Shown here piece by piece: positions 38,474 through 49,252 of a DNA stretch of 64,000 nt; positions within the stretch are counted from its first letter, which is position 1; each line of letters begins with the position of its first letter. Source of the DNA: an uncultured archaeon (lineage in GTDB: Archaea > Halobacteriota > Methanosarcinia > Methanosarcinales > Methanoperedenaceae); the NCBI GenBank assembly GCA_902384525.1, contig CABMCA010000054.1:1-64000 (forward strand), read 5' to 3'. The translations under genes and the position numbers were made by a program. The notes below the pieces were generated by a model, which had not been told where the DNA came from, made no database searches, and saw only the letters and a list, made by a program, of their open reading frames with translations.

Positions 38474-40141
38474 ATGAAGAGTATGAAGAAATTCGTTGTT
38501 CTATTAATAATCCTGTGTTTTGCCAGCTCTTTTCCGGTAGCAGCTTTCATAACAGATGAAATTGAGTGGGCACCTGCGGTAGAAGGTACTCTTTACAAAG
38601 GAAATACTCTCACCAATGGACCATACATGGTAAAAGCAGTACAATTTCCATCTCCTGTTAAAGGATTTAAGAATTTTAACGGAGATATAATTCCGGAAAC
38701 TTCGGTTGATCCGATGGTATATCTTGAGGTATATAAGGATGGCAATTTCCTTAAAGAAGCTCTCTTGACCGTGCAAAGTGGGCCAGAATTAGATCCCGAT
38801 TATGAATTCAGGATTTCAGCAACGGGTTTTCTTCCGGGAAATTCAAAGGAATGGGTACAGGAATACTATAACCCATGGGCAAAGGTTGCGATTTCATTAA
38901 GAGGAAAGCCTAAACTTGATGTAAATGTTACAACAGAAAAAGCATCATATACTTCAAGCAGTGATCAGATGATAACAGCTAAAGTCAATATAAAAAATAA
39001 TGGTGATGCTATTGCTAAGAATGTGGATGTTCTCCTTAATCCAGATAAACTGGTTCTCAGGGGAGGAGGTACAGGGCAGCTCCACCAATTATATCTTGAA
39101 TTGAAAAAAGGTGAGAGTAAAAGTTATGAAGTCATATTCCTTGTTCCTGATGTAGTGGATCAGAAAACCTATAATTTGAGTGCAGATACAAAGAGCTTCG
39201 ATGTAAAAAATCTCGAATACAACTCAAATGGATCGGTTTCTATTACAGTCTCTCCAAAACAGAATTATTATTCAGTAAGCAAAGCCTTCAGCAAGAGCCG
39301 CATATATCTCAATGACATGTTAATGGTCAGGTTAAATATTGCAAATAATGGCGCAATGGATATGACAGATATTATCATAACAGATAGCATAAACCCAAAT
39401 TTTGAATTAAAACCAAATACATCATTGACCTGGGATATACCTGTAATTAAACCGGGGGAGTGGAAGGACATAGGGTATTCCATCAAACCTCTGGAAACAA
39501 GCATCAATGGATTTATATTTCCGGAAGTTAATGCCCAGTTCAAAGCCAATAATAAACAATACAATATTTCTTCGAATGCCTCTACAGTTATTGTAAATGG
39601 GCCAAAAATAATAATTAACAAAACTATAGATAAACAAATTATAAACATCAGTGACGATGTAACAGTGACGGTGAGCATTCAGAATATAGGAAATATTGCA
39701 ACGCGTATGGAAGTTAAAGATTTTCTTCCAGACAATGTAAGCCTTGTCAGCGGTTCAACTTCTCTTGATTCGACATTCCTGGAGTTAAATACTCCAATAG
39801 GATTTAGCTATATAATCAGAGTTAATACCATAGAAAATATTGAACTACCTGCGGCTATAGCTAATTACACTGGCGTAGAATACAGAGGAATGACACGCTC
39901 GTCTGTAAAATCCGGACGTCCTATCATCACGGTGATTGATCCAGCAATGAATAGATCGATAAATCCATCCATTCCAACTCTAACCCCAAATGTTCAGATG
40001 AAATCAGGAGAAACTATCCAGACACAGGCAACCTCATCACCAATAGTCTCAGAACCAACCCCTACTCCCATCACTCCAGGGTTCGATATCATGTTTGGGA
40101 TCATTGTATTGATGTTCGCTGCAGTTTTCAGGCACAGATGA
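38474..40141 (+). CDS. Secreted surface protein with DUF11/CARDB-like domains and PGF-CTERM-like C-terminus
   Basis: Signal peptide; DUF11-like segments (LNIANNGAMDMTDIIITDSINPNFEL, VSIQNIGNIATRMEVKDFLPDNVSLVSGSTSL); C-terminus TPGFDIMFGIIVLMFAAVFRHR. Confidence 0.8.
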   Translation: MKSMKKFVVLLIILCFASSFPVAAFITDEIEWAPAVEGTLYKGNTLTNGPYMVKAVQFPSPVKGFKNFNGDIIPETSVDPMVYLEVYKDGNFLKEALLTVQSGPELDPDYEFRISATGFLPGNSKEWVQEYYNPWAKVAISLRGKPKLDVNVTTEKASYTSSSDQMITAKVNIKNNGDAIAKNVDVLLNPDKLVLRGGGTGQLHQLYLELKKGESKSYEVIFLVPDVVDQKTYNLSADTKSFDVKNLEYNSNGSVSITVSPKQNYYSVSKAFSKSRIYLNDMLMVRLNIANNGAMDMTDIIITDSINPNFELKPNTSLTWDIPVIKPGEWKDIGYSIKPLETSINGFIFPEVNAQFKANNKQYNISSNASTVIVNGPKIIINKTIDKQIINISDDVTVTVSIQNIGNIATRMEVKDFLPDNVSLVSGSTSLDSTFLELNTPIGFSYIIRVNTIENIELPAAIANYTGVEYRGMTRSSVKSGRPIITVIDPAMNRSINPSIPTLTPNVQMKSGETIQTQATSSPIVSEPTPTPITPGFDIMFGIIVLMFAAVFRHR

Positions 40142-40231
40142 TCAAGACGTAGATTCATTCTTACAGGGGCGCAAATACCCTGGAACCAGCTGGAAGCATT
40201 TTTATATGACTTTAATGAATGCAGTTGTTAC

Positions 40232-40804
40232 ATGAAAGAGATAATTTTTGTAGGACGATCCAATGTTGGTAAATCCACTCTGATCAGGGCGCTTACCGGA
40301 AAGAAAGTCCCGGTAGGAAAACTTCCAGGCGTAACAAGAAAGCCCCTCCATTTACCTTACCAGAATATTCAAATTACCGATATGCCGGGGTTCGGATACA
40401 TGAGCAAAGTAACCAGGAAAGGCCAGGAAGCGATAAAGGATAATATTGTTCATTATATTGAAGATAATGCATCAAATATTCTACTTGCAGTTATGGTCAT
40501 AAATACTACATCATTTGTAGAAATTGTGGACAGGTGGACCCGGAGAAATGAAATACCTGTGGAAGTTGAGCTTTTCGAGTTCTTCAATGAACTGGACATA
40601 GATGTGATAATAGCTGCTAACAAAATGGATAAAGTGAAAGATCGGGATTTAGCGCTTGATGGGGTAGCACAACGGCTAAGCATGTCGCCTCCCTGGAGAC
40701 AGTGGCTGGATAAGATCGTTCCTGTAAGCGCAAAAAAAGGAAATCTTGGAGAATTAAAACAACTGATACAAAAGAAAATAGAAGGAATCTCTAATTCCGT
40801 TTAG
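40232..40804 (+). CDS. engB: EngB-like GTP-binding protein
   Basis: IIFVGRSNVGKSTLIRALTGKKVPVGKLPGVTRKPL, ITDMPGFGYMSK, AANKMDKV. Confidence 0.92.
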   Translation: MKEIIFVGRSNVGKSTLIRALTGKKVPVGKLPGVTRKPLHLPYQNIQITDMPGFGYMSKVTRKGQEAIKDNIVHYIEDNASNILLAVMVINTTSFVEIVDRWTRRNEIPVEVELFEFFNELDIDVIIAANKMDKVKDRDLALDGVAQRLSMSPPWRQWLDKIVPVSAKKGNLGELKQLIQKKIEGISNSV

Positions 40805-40823
40805 TTCTCGATATCGAAGTCTG

Positions 40824-42533
40824 CTAAGGATTATTTCCAACAAGGGCGCAAACATCAGTTGTCATATTAATTCGTGGAACAGTACCGCTATTGTTACCGC
40901 ACTCCATAAGAAGGTTCAAAACAGAATTCGCGTCATCAAATGTTGGTGTGGGTTCTACAATAATGGGTTGTTCAGGCTCTTTTCCGGGATTAACTGCATA
41001 TCCAGACTGCTGGTCAGTGGGCCCTCCCGTAGAATTAACTGTTGTTTCGAAAGCTGGATCAGGCGTGGGTTCTGGAGTTGGCTCAGGGGTTGGCGGCGGC
41101 CTGATGCTTAGAAGGAGTTTTTCACTCATCGTAGTTAATTTTGAACCCTGGGAGCCTAATTCAAAATATTCTGCTTTAGCCGGGGGTAATTCAATAGGTT
41201 CTGCGGAATTTGAACTGAGAGTATAACTTAAACTTGATTCTTTTCCTGCTTCAAGATACTCTTCAAGGGTTGTAGTACCGCTTATGAGCTTAGTATCCGG
41301 CGGTAAATTGTCTTTGATGGTGACCATTGTAGGGGTGGTTCCGCTATTTTTAGCGATGACTCTAACGGTCACTTCATCACCACCAGGATTGATTTCTGAT
41401 TTATCTGCCTGTTTAATCAGTTCAATCCTTGGCCCATATATTACAGTCTCTGGTTTATTTGACTGGATCATGTAGTATTCATTCTTCATGTCAAATTCTG
41501 CGGTAGTGGGAGGGAATATAACATTTCCGGCTCCCGTTGGTTTCAAAAGATAGCGGAAATACCATTCCTGGTTCGGACCGACATTGACAACCCAGTGGAG
41601 TGTGTTATTGCTCAATTGCTTGACTCCTTTTGGAACAGTATCCACGATGCTGACGTTTTTAAGTTCATAATCAGCATTGTTCTTAAAAGAAATGGATACC
41701 ATGATCAAGTCTTTTAAATAAGCCTTCGCATTCGTATTCTTAGTCAGGGAAGGGGCTTGCTGGAGTGGTGGTGCGATCAGGATCGTTTTAAGTTGTGTCG
41801 CTTTATAAGAAATATCCTTGATATCAACTCCGCTGGAGTTCACAAACATATTAAATTTTTTTATATCCGTAACAGCTGGTGTTGAAAAAGTAACGGCCTC
41901 ACTGATCTCCTGTCCTTTCATGAGCGTCTCATAATGATATTTTAAATACCCTCTCAATATAGGAAGTTCTGTACCTAAGTCCAGATCAATATCATTTATA
42001 GCGGCTGTTCCGGTATTTCTCAATACGATCACTGCATTGATCTCAGTATTTGGGCCAGATACATACTCATCATCAGTTTTTATTGATAATTCTAATTGTG
42101 GTTTTCCTCTCTGGCTTAATTGTAATGTAGCCCATGGTTTGTAACTTTCATATAACCAATCTTTGGATGAACCTGAAGGAAGTTTTACGACTTCAACCTT
42201 AAATTCGCTATCATCAGAGATAAATGAGTCGCCTTGTGCGAGAAACGTTCCATTTATAAAACTACCATTTTTGGAAATATTTAATTCCACAAAAGGTTCG
42301 ACTGGTTCAATTGGTACCTCTTTATACTTCTCTGATTCTACAGGAGCGCTAAAAGCTATAACCTTTACCGAATAGTCCCCAAACGAAATTACTTCATTCC
42401 GTTTCAATGTTCCGGATGTTCCGTTTTTCCATTCGAGCCCATCATAGGCGCTCGCAACACTGACAAAATATAATAATACAACAAATATTATTATCCAATT
42501 TATTGGCCGTGAAATTTTCCTTCCTTCTGTCAT
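40824..42533 (-). CDS. Secreted DUF11/CARDB-like protein, related to 38474-40141, without C-terminal anchor
   Basis: Shares layout with the 38474 ORF (SGTLKRNEVISFGDYSVKV...; PWATLQLSQRGKPQLELSIKTDDEYVSG; VRVIAKNSGTTPTMVTIKDNLPPDTKLISGTTTLEEYL); ends ...MTTDVCALVGNNP with no TM. Confidence 0.78.
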   Translation of the reverse strand: MTEGRKISRPINWIIIFVVLLYFVSVASAYDGLEWKNGTSGTLKRNEVISFGDYSVKVIAFSAPVESEKYKEVPIEPVEPFVELNISKNGSFINGTFLAQGDSFISDDSEFKVEVVKLPSGSSKDWLYESYKPWATLQLSQRGKPQLELSIKTDDEYVSGPNTEINAVIVLRNTGTAAINDIDLDLGTELPILRGYLKYHYETLMKGQEISEAVTFSTPAVTDIKKFNMFVNSSGVDIKDISYKATQLKTILIAPPLQQAPSLTKNTNAKAYLKDLIMVSISFKNNADYELKNVSIVDTVPKGVKQLSNNTLHWVVNVGPNQEWYFRYLLKPTGAGNVIFPPTTAEFDMKNEYYMIQSNKPETVIYGPRIELIKQADKSEINPGGDEVTVRVIAKNSGTTPTMVTIKDNLPPDTKLISGTTTLEEYLEAGKESSLSYTLSSNSAEPIELPPAKAEYFELGSQGSKLTTMSEKLLLSIRPPPTPEPTPEPTPDPAFETTVNSTGGPTDQQSGYAVNPGKEPEQPIIVEPTPTFDDANSVLNLLMECGNNSGTVPRINMTTDVCALVGNNP

Positions 42534-42656
42534 ATTATTAGTAAAATTATTTATAATAATTCTACAACCTCAGAGATAATAAATCTTACATAGTACTTAA
42601 AGGCTATGTTCGTGAAATTGCGAACATACAAATAATTAGTATTATAATTATGTTTT

Positions 42657-44165
42657 TTACAAACTTGCCTCTTTAAATCTCTTTACAACGAAATCCTTCT
42701 CCAGGGACGCAAGGAAATGCCCTGCCCGGGGTCCGGACTTCAAACCAAGAAGTGCCAGATATACAGTCTCAAAAACCTGTTTTCCGTCAAGACCTGTTTC
42801 CTCGGCAATCTTATATAAGTTATCATGAATCTCCTGGCCTGACATCCCATGCTCCAGTTCGTCGGCAAGAATTGCAAGCGCAAGCTTCTGTTCTTTTGTG
42901 AAACTTTTTACCTGAGGAGGAATTGTCTCCTGGACTTTGAACTTAACAAACAGGGGAGCATATTTGGCAAGCCAGTTCCTTGCATTATTTGCTCTTTGCC
43001 TGATCGCTTCTGCATCAGATGTATCGTAATCTGTTCGTTTCAGAACAGTAAGAAGATAATCAAAACCCCTGTCATCAGCGATCTGCACTGCGGTAACCAT
43101 GTGCCTGAAAGGAATTTTTGAGGGTTTTGTCCCTTCTGTCCTTGAAAGCTGGTATGCCCTTTTATCGCCTTCTACCTGGTCATACTCGTCAATAAGATTA
43201 AGGAAGGAAAGACCCGGGTCAAATTCAATGTGTTTTTCGGGTTTCTGCCTGATAATAAGGTAACGAAGGACTTCAGGCGGCACTATTTCAAGCATATCAT
43301 TAATGGATATCGCAAGACCGGTAGATGAATGCATTGCACCTTTGCCTTTTAGCATTATCCACTCATATACTATCGGGTAGGGAGGTTCGTAATCGTATAT
43401 TTCGCGGGCGATACGTTTCCCCGTATCGTAAGAACCCCCGGCTGTGGCATGATCTTTGCCAAATGGTTCAACAGTTGTGCCAAATATCGGCCACCGCGCA
43501 GGCCAGTCAACGCGCCAGTTGAGTTTTCCCCCGCCTTTCATGGAAACTGTCCCGGCCGAGCCGCATTTGCAAACATAATCAATAGTTTCTTTCTCTGCAT
43601 CGAAACCTGTGACTTTCGTAGTACTCAACCGCCCGCATTCTTTGCATATCGTATTATACGGGCTCCAGTCAGGTTCAAGTTCACGGCCTGCAACTTCTGA
43701 CATTATCCGCGCGATTGCGTCCCTGTCGGTGAGTGCTTTCTTAATGGATTCAATGTATTTTCCCTCTTTATAAAGCACATCCGCCCTGTAAACCTCAGGT
43801 TTTATGCCAAGAGTGTGCAGTGCTTCAATAAAGGGTAAAAGGAAATGCTCTGCATAGCTCTTGTGTCCCCCGCACGGACATGGGATTTCAGAAAGCGGTT
43901 TTCCCACATGGGCTTCATAATCCTTTGAAAGGAATGGATACACTTTTCGAAGTGGATCAAAAGTGTCAGCGATATAGATCAGGCGTACATCTGCGCCCTT
44001 ATCCAGAAGCGCTTTGTAAACCGCATCCGCAGTTACGACTTCTCTCATGTTCCCTATATGAATTGGGCCTGAAGGAGTAATTCCTGAGGCCACAGTATGC
44101 TTTTTTCCACGCGAAAGCAGATTTTGCGCTATAACATCTGCCCAGTGTATTGTCTCTTCTGTCAT
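42657..44165 (-). CDS. lysS: Lysyl-tRNA synthetase, class I
   Basis: [26 protein letters not shown] (HIGN), [17 protein letters not shown] (KMSKS-like), 502 aa. Confidence 0.94.
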   Translation of the reverse strand: MTEETIHWADVIAQNLLSRGKKHTVASGITPSGPIHIGNMREVVTADAVYKALLDKGADVRLIYIADTFDPLRKVYPFLSKDYEAHVGKPLSEIPCPCGGHKSYAEHFLLPFIEALHTLGIKPEVYRADVLYKEGKYIESIKKALTDRDAIARIMSEVAGRELEPDWSPYNTICKECGRLSTTKVTGFDAEKETIDYVCKCGSAGTVSMKGGGKLNWRVDWPARWPIFGTTVEPFGKDHATAGGSYDTGKRIAREIYDYEPPYPIVYEWIMLKGKGAMHSSTGLAISINDMLEIVPPEVLRYLIIRQKPEKHIEFDPGLSFLNLIDEYDQVEGDKRAYQLSRTEGTKPSKIPFRHMVTAVQIADDRGFDYLLTVLKRTDYDTSDAEAIRQRANNARNWLAKYAPLFVKFKVQETIPPQVKSFTKEQKLALAILADELEHGMSGQEIHDNLYKIAEETGLDGKQVFETVYLALLGLKSGPRAGHFLASLEKDFVVKRFKEASL

Positions 44166-44233
44166 ATTCCCCTAAAATCGCACAAGAGATATTAAAAGAT
44201 ACTCTTATCGTTTGATTTTACAATTCTGAGTAT

Positions 44234-44695
44234 ATGCCGCAAGTAGCTGTTGGAGGAACTTTTGACCCTTTGCATGACGGGCACAAGGCACTCTTGATGA
44301 AAGCCGTTAAATTAGGAAGAGATGGTGAGGTGCTGATAGGGTTAACATCAGACGAAATGGCGAAAAACAAGAACCATGAAGTCGATGATTACCGGTCGCG
44401 CTATAATGAAGTGTTGAATTTTGTCCATGACCAGGGCGTTGTCCCCAGGATTATAAAGCTTGATGATCCCTATGGCCCGACAATAATTGAGGATTTTGAT
44501 TATCTTGTGGTATCTCCTGAAACGCATCCTACCGGACTTAAGATAAACAGGATACGCAGTGAAAAAAACATGAAACCATTAAAGATCGTTCTTGTTGATT
44601 ATGTTCTTGCCGAAGATGGTTTACCGATATCCAGCACTCGTATCAGGAATGGGGAGATAGATAATCACGGGAAAGTATTAAGAGCAAACTTGTAA
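44234..44695 (+). CDS. coaD: Phosphopantetheine adenylyltransferase (archaeal type)
   Basis: VAVGGTFDPLHDGHKALLMKAV; GLPISSTRIRNGEID. Confidence 0.92.
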   Translation: MPQVAVGGTFDPLHDGHKALLMKAVKLGRDGEVLIGLTSDEMAKNKNHEVDDYRSRYNEVLNFVHDQGVVPRIIKLDDPYGPTIIEDFDYLVVSPETHPTGLKINRIRSEKNMKPLKIVLVDYVLAEDGLPISSTRIRNGEIDNHGKVLRANL

Positions 44696-44775
44696 TATCA
44701 AACCCATCTTCAAAACAAAAGACTATAATATCTCTAAAAATAGAATTGAAGCGAGAACGTTAATGAGGCGATAAC

Positions 44776-46014
44776 ATAGACATACGATTCCTTGGAGGAG
44801 CAAGAGAAGTTGGACGATCTGCTATCCTGTTAAATGAAGAGCTTCTTCTTGATTACGGGATTAAACCCACAGATCCGCCGTCATACCCTTCAAATGGTCT
44901 TCGTCCGAAAACCATGATAATTTCCCATGGCCATCTTGACCATTGCGGACTTGCCCCGAATCTCATGGATCTTGGGCCTGAAGTATATTGCACATCCCTT
45001 ACTGCAAAATTATCAGGGCTTCTGGCAAGGGATACTCTTAAGATCGCGGGAAAAAAAGGTCATATTATCCCTTATTATCATGAAGAGATCCAGGAATTCG
45101 AACGAAGGGTCAGGCCAATAGGATACAAAAAAGAATTCAATACAAATGGGTATTCTGTATGTTTTTACGATGCAGGCCATATTCCGGGTACTTCCATGGT
45201 ACATCTTGAAAAAGATAAACAGACACTGTTTTATACCGGGGATATGAACACGATCAGGACAGAACTCCAGACTGGCGCAGATACGGAGCTTCCGGATAGC
45301 GATATACTACTTATTGAAAGTACATATTTCGGGAGGGATCATACTCCCAGGAAAATACTTGAGGAACGGTTCATCGCATCAATAAGGGAAACAATTGAAA
45401 GCGGAGGAAGAGCAATAATCCCGGCTTTTGGAATTGGAAGGACGCAGGAGATCATGCTGATGCTTAAAAAACACGGGCTTCATGCGTATGTTGACGGCAT
45501 GGGAGTTGATGTCTTTAACCTGATAAGGAAGTCGCCTGAAAATGTACCTGATATAAAGAAACTTGAAAACGCATTCGTCAGCACAAATATCGTAAAACGG
45601 GAAGACAGGGAAGCTATAATAAATGAACCTTCCATAATCGTTACAAGCGCCGGAATGTTAAACGGGGGACCGGTTTTATATTATATAGATGAGATTTTCG
45701 ATGATCCCAAATCCAAGATCCATCTTACTGGTTACCAGGCAGAAGATACGAATGGCAGAAGGGCGCTTGAAAGCGGGTACATAGAAAATGGAAAACGCAC
45801 TGTCAGGCTTAATTGCAAGCTTGAGCTGTATGATTTTTCAGCACATTGCGGGGATGCGCAATTAAAAGATGTTGTAAAGAGCTTCTGCGACAGGGGTACG
45901 GAAACCGTTATCGCAGTACATGGTGATAACACTGAAGGGTTCGCACATTGGGTCAACGAAGAACTTGGTGTGAAATCATTTGCTCCTGCCAATAAAGAAA
46001 TAATATACATTTAA
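44776..46014 (+). CDS. MBL-fold/beta-CASP ribonuclease (archaeal CPSF-like)
   Basis: Track starts at 44914 (MIISHGHLDHCG), but the frame upstream encodes IDIRFLGGAREVGRSAILLNEELLLDYGIKPTDPPSYPSNGLRPKT, the conserved MBL N-terminus. No ATG/GTG/TTG upstream; 44776 is ATA. HGHLDHCGL, GDMNT, FGIGRTQE, SAGMLNGGP, DFSAHCGD motifs. Confidence 0.9.
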   Translation: MDIRFLGGAREVGRSAILLNEELLLDYGIKPTDPPSYPSNGLRPKTMIISHGHLDHCGLAPNLMDLGPEVYCTSLTAKLSGLLARDTLKIAGKKGHIIPYYHEEIQEFERRVRPIGYKKEFNTNGYSVCFYDAGHIPGTSMVHLEKDKQTLFYTGDMNTIRTELQTGADTELPDSDILLIESTYFGRDHTPRKILEERFIASIRETIESGGRAIIPAFGIGRTQEIMLMLKKHGLHAYVDGMGVDVFNLIRKSPENVPDIKKLENAFVSTNIVKREDREAIINEPSIIVTSAGMLNGGPVLYYIDEIFDDPKSKIHLTGYQAEDTNGRRALESGYIENGKRTVRLNCKLELYDFSAHCGDAQLKDVVKSFCDRGTETVIAVHGDNTEGFAHWVNEELGVKSFAPANKEIIYI

Positions 46015-46057
46015 ATAAAAGAAAAGTTTAAACCAATTGAATTCAATCTAAAGTATA

Positions 46058-47701
46058 ATGAACATAAGAATTGTAATATGTTTCATAATAATAGGTTTTC
46101 TTCCTGTTGCCTCTCTTGGCGCAACCGAAAAAGTCTGGAGCGCAAAATCCTCGGGTTTTATTAAGATCGATGAATCTATGGATTTTGAAAATTACCATCT
46201 GAAAGTCACTGCTTTGAATAATACGAACTCAACATTAATTGTTTATAAAGACAGGGGATTAATAGAAACAAAAGAATTTCAAGTAAATGAATTTAAGAAA
46301 TATGATGATATAGGAATAACTCTTTTGGGGATAATCGGGGACGATTCATGGATCGCCTTTAGCCGTCTTGAAAACAAAGATATCTGGATACCTTCAGAAA
46401 GAACGGTCTTAAAATGGGGAGATACATATTCATTTGAAGATTATTCCATAGGAATTGAGGCCATTGGTAAAGATTCAGCAAATCTTACAGTATCAAACAA
46501 AAAAACTGTTAGTACAGACGTTTTTACAAAAAATGGTTCAAAAAATTATGATAACTTGCGAATAGTGGTCATGGACATAAATAGAACTGGCTTTATAGAT
46601 ATTGAATTTTTCAAATATAAGATCCCGACAATCAAAGCAAAGATAATTACTGATAAAGATGAATATTTTTCCGATGAGAACATTTCCGTATTAATAAACA
46701 TTACGACTGATGAAACTCTTAACATTGCAGGTTTGAGTCTTGATAGCAAAAATCCAGTAACATTCAAGCCGGATCTTTTTACCGGAGTTAATATTAATGG
46801 CACAAAATCCTTCAAATCCCAAATAAATAAGATGCCTCCTGATTCAGCGCTCACCATTAATGCAAAAGTAGAAGGGCGAGATTACTTCAATAATGCCTAC
46901 ATATCCACAGCAAGCAGGGAAGTATCTGTTGCTCCTTATGTATCCATTATAAAACGCGTTCCTGAAGAAACTGATGATGAAAAAGTCCTGGTTGAATTAT
47001 TTGTATATAATTCCGGATCAAACAGGACGTTCGTACACATCCATGATAATGTAACCGATGACACCTTAGAAAACCAGAGGGATTGGCATATCGAAGTGGG
47101 GCCAAAGAAATCAGCAAACGTATCATATTATATCGCTCCCGTAAAACCCGGGGTATATCAGCTTACCAGCGCCACAGTGCAATGGGACAAAGAGAAGAGC
47201 ACATCAAAGAATGTTAAGATGACCGTTCATATGCCTTATATAAACCTGGTCAAGAAGGCTTTGAACAACGAGGGCCTGACAGATGTGGAACTGGAAATTA
47301 TCAATAGTGGAGACAGGCCTGCAATTGTTACGGTGGATGATAAAATACCTGATGGTTTTCCTCTGGAGGGCGGCTCAACAACATGGTCGGGTTTTGTGGA
47401 TGCCGGAAAGAGCGCAAATTTCAAGTATTCATTGAAAGGCGATGTTGTATCTCTTCCGGAAGCTTTTGCAACGTATCGGGATATCCGGGGAACTGTCAGG
47501 CAGGCGCAATCAAACGCCATACAAAACAATGAAATCCCAGGACCAACAAGAGTCGATAACTCAGGTACAATACATATAAGTGCAGGTCGGTATGAAATGA
47601 TAGCATTTATGATATTGTCATTTCTTGTGATATCCGGAATAATCGGAAGTATTGCATTCACAGCTTATTTAATAACAAAAATTAAGACGAGGTCGAATTA
47701 A
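46058..47701 (+). CDS. Secreted/membrane DUF11/CARDB-like surface protein with C-terminal TM
   Basis: Signal peptide; VELFVYNSGSNRTFVHIHDNVTDDTL, VELEIINSGDRPAIVTVDDKIPDGFPLEGGSTTWSG; C-terminal TM IAFMILSFLVISGIIGSIAFTAYLITKIKTR. Confidence 0.75.
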   Translation: MNIRIVICFIIIGFLPVASLGATEKVWSAKSSGFIKIDESMDFENYHLKVTALNNTNSTLIVYKDRGLIETKEFQVNEFKKYDDIGITLLGIIGDDSWIAFSRLENKDIWIPSERTVLKWGDTYSFEDYSIGIEAIGKDSANLTVSNKKTVSTDVFTKNGSKNYDNLRIVVMDINRTGFIDIEFFKYKIPTIKAKIITDKDEYFSDENISVLINITTDETLNIAGLSLDSKNPVTFKPDLFTGVNINGTKSFKSQINKMPPDSALTINAKVEGRDYFNNAYISTASREVSVAPYVSIIKRVPEETDDEKVLVELFVYNSGSNRTFVHIHDNVTDDTLENQRDWHIEVGPKKSANVSYYIAPVKPGVYQLTSATVQWDKEKSTSKNVKMTVHMPYINLVKKALNNEGLTDVELEIINSGDRPAIVTVDDKIPDGFPLEGGSTTWSGFVDAGKSANFKYSLKGDVVSLPEAFATYRDIRGTVRQAQSNAIQNNEIPGPTRVDNSGTIHISAGRYEMIAFMILSFLVISGIIGSIAFTAYLITKIKTRSN

Positions 47702-48123
47702 TGGATATCTTTTCAATATTGCTTTTTTTCATATACTCACTCCTGATTCTTGGAATTCTGGTGTTTGTATCGCCTTTACTTTCCGCTTTGATCATGATAC
47801 TTATTCCTGTGGTTTTTGTTTTCATCCTTCCGGATGAGGCGGCGAGATTCGTTTCAATAATGCAATTTTCATATTCAGGGATACAGGTATTTAATCTGCA
47901 CATCCTGCTCCTTATATGGTCTGCTTTTATCGGGGTCATATCATATCATAAAGTCCTGACATGGTACCTTTTAAGAGAATCTGCACCTGTTGTTAAGGAT
48001 GCTACAACTGCTGCCACACCTTCTGCTGCGGACCAGCCGAAAACATTAGTTTTCAAAGTAAAAGATTTCTTACAAAAACTATATAAAATACTTAAAGGGG
48101 AGAAAATAAAATTAAAATCATAA
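47701..48123 (+). CDS. Small membrane protein, hypothetical
   Basis: 140 aa, ~3 TM; ATG overlaps upstream TAA (TAATG), suggesting co-expression. Confidence 0.6.
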   Translation: MDIFSILLFFIYSLLILGILVFVSPLLSALIMILIPVVFVFILPDEAARFVSIMQFSYSGIQVFNLHILLLIWSAFIGVISYHKVLTWYLLRESAPVVKDATTAATPSAADQPKTLVFKVKDFLQKLYKILKGEKIKLKS

Positions 48124-48216
48124 TCATGTTTTTCCAAAATTAAACCAGCAGGTTTAAGAAACAATCCGTACATACCTATTCTAGGTGATGCTATAACAAA
48201 TAATGTAGAAGAAGGT

Positions 48217-48534
48217 GTGAAAACAAGGTTATTGAAATTTCTTGTCAGGGATAAAGTAGGCATAAGGAAATCTCTTCTAAACCTGTTCTTGCAGACCAGG
48301 AATTATACAACCTGTGAAGTTTATGATTACCTTAAAAAACAGGGATTTGAAGTTAATTACAGAGGTGTCTCTGCTATGGTCGGGCAGATGCATACAAGGC
48401 TTGGTATCCTGCGTATTTATTTGAAAAGGGAACATCGCTGCTATTCCCTCAAGGAGAGCCACAGGGACATTGTAAAAATGATTTTAACAACTCCAACCAG
48501 ATTTCCCGGAAAATCACTGCATTCTATCCCTTGA
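48217..48534 (+). CDS. DUF2551-like protein
   Basis: KFLVRDKVGIRKSLLNLFLQTRNYTTCEVYDYLKKQGFEVNYRGVSAMVGQMHTRLGILRIYLKREHRCYSLKESHRDIVKMIL, methanogen DUF2551 pattern; GTG start. Confidence 0.65.
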   Translation: MKTRLLKFLVRDKVGIRKSLLNLFLQTRNYTTCEVYDYLKKQGFEVNYRGVSAMVGQMHTRLGILRIYLKREHRCYSLKESHRDIVKMILTTPTRFPGKSLHSIP

Positions 48535-48559
48535 TTTTTTTTAGCTGGATTTCATCCTG

Positions 48560-49252
48560 CTATTTCGCGCCTTTATCGGTAAGCATGAATTCACAAAAAC
48601 CTCCTTCGCTTTTTGACCTGTGTTTACGCAAAGTTGCTCTTCGTTTTGAAGGTCCGGTCTTATCTAATAAAATAATCGTTTTTGAAAGATGTTCAAATGC
48701 ATTTCCCCCGACAGGGCATAGTTCTCCTGTTGCCACATCTTTATAAACCTGGTTTGTGATCACGACTGCCACGCCATATTTTCTTGCGATCCCGTGAAGT
48801 ATTCCTATCTGGTTCACAAGTTCACGCCTTATTGCCACGTTCTCTTCACCCGTCTCATCCTGCGTGAGCCCCAGCCTGTAAAAAAGGGCTGCAGAGTCGA
48901 GAATTATCAAACCGATCTTCTCATTCATGAGCTTCTCGATGTCGGTAATTGCTGAATACTGCTGCTCAAAGCTTACGGGTTCGTATATGATTATCTCTCC
49001 AGCGATTTTTTTCGCATCCTCGCCAGCTATCTGTTTGAACCGCTCGGCTGAGAAGCCTTCGGTATCTATGAATATGACTTTTTTCCCGCTCCTGACGCAT
49101 TCTACTGCTAGCTGTATGCAGATATTGGTCTTTCCTGTGCCTGAGCCCCCGTAGATCTGTGTGACGATCCCGGTTTCAAAACCGCCACCCAGCATTTCAT
49201 CAAGGGATGCGCATCCGCTTGGAATCAATTCAGGTTTTTTTATGCTCCTCAC
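48560..49252 (-). CDS. radB: DNA repair and recombination protein RadB
   Basis: GCASLDEMLGGGFETGIVTQIYGGSGTGKTNICIQLAVE; 230 aa RecA-core without RadA N-terminus. Confidence 0.92.
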   Translation of the reverse strand: MRSIKKPELIPSGCASLDEMLGGGFETGIVTQIYGGSGTGKTNICIQLAVECVRSGKKVIFIDTEGFSAERFKQIAGEDAKKIAGEIIIYEPVSFEQQYSAITDIEKLMNEKIGLIILDSAALFYRLGLTQDETGEENVAIRRELVNQIGILHGIARKYGVAVVITNQVYKDVATGELCPVGGNAFEHLSKTIILLDKTGPSKRRATLRKHRSKSEGGFCEFMLTDKGAK

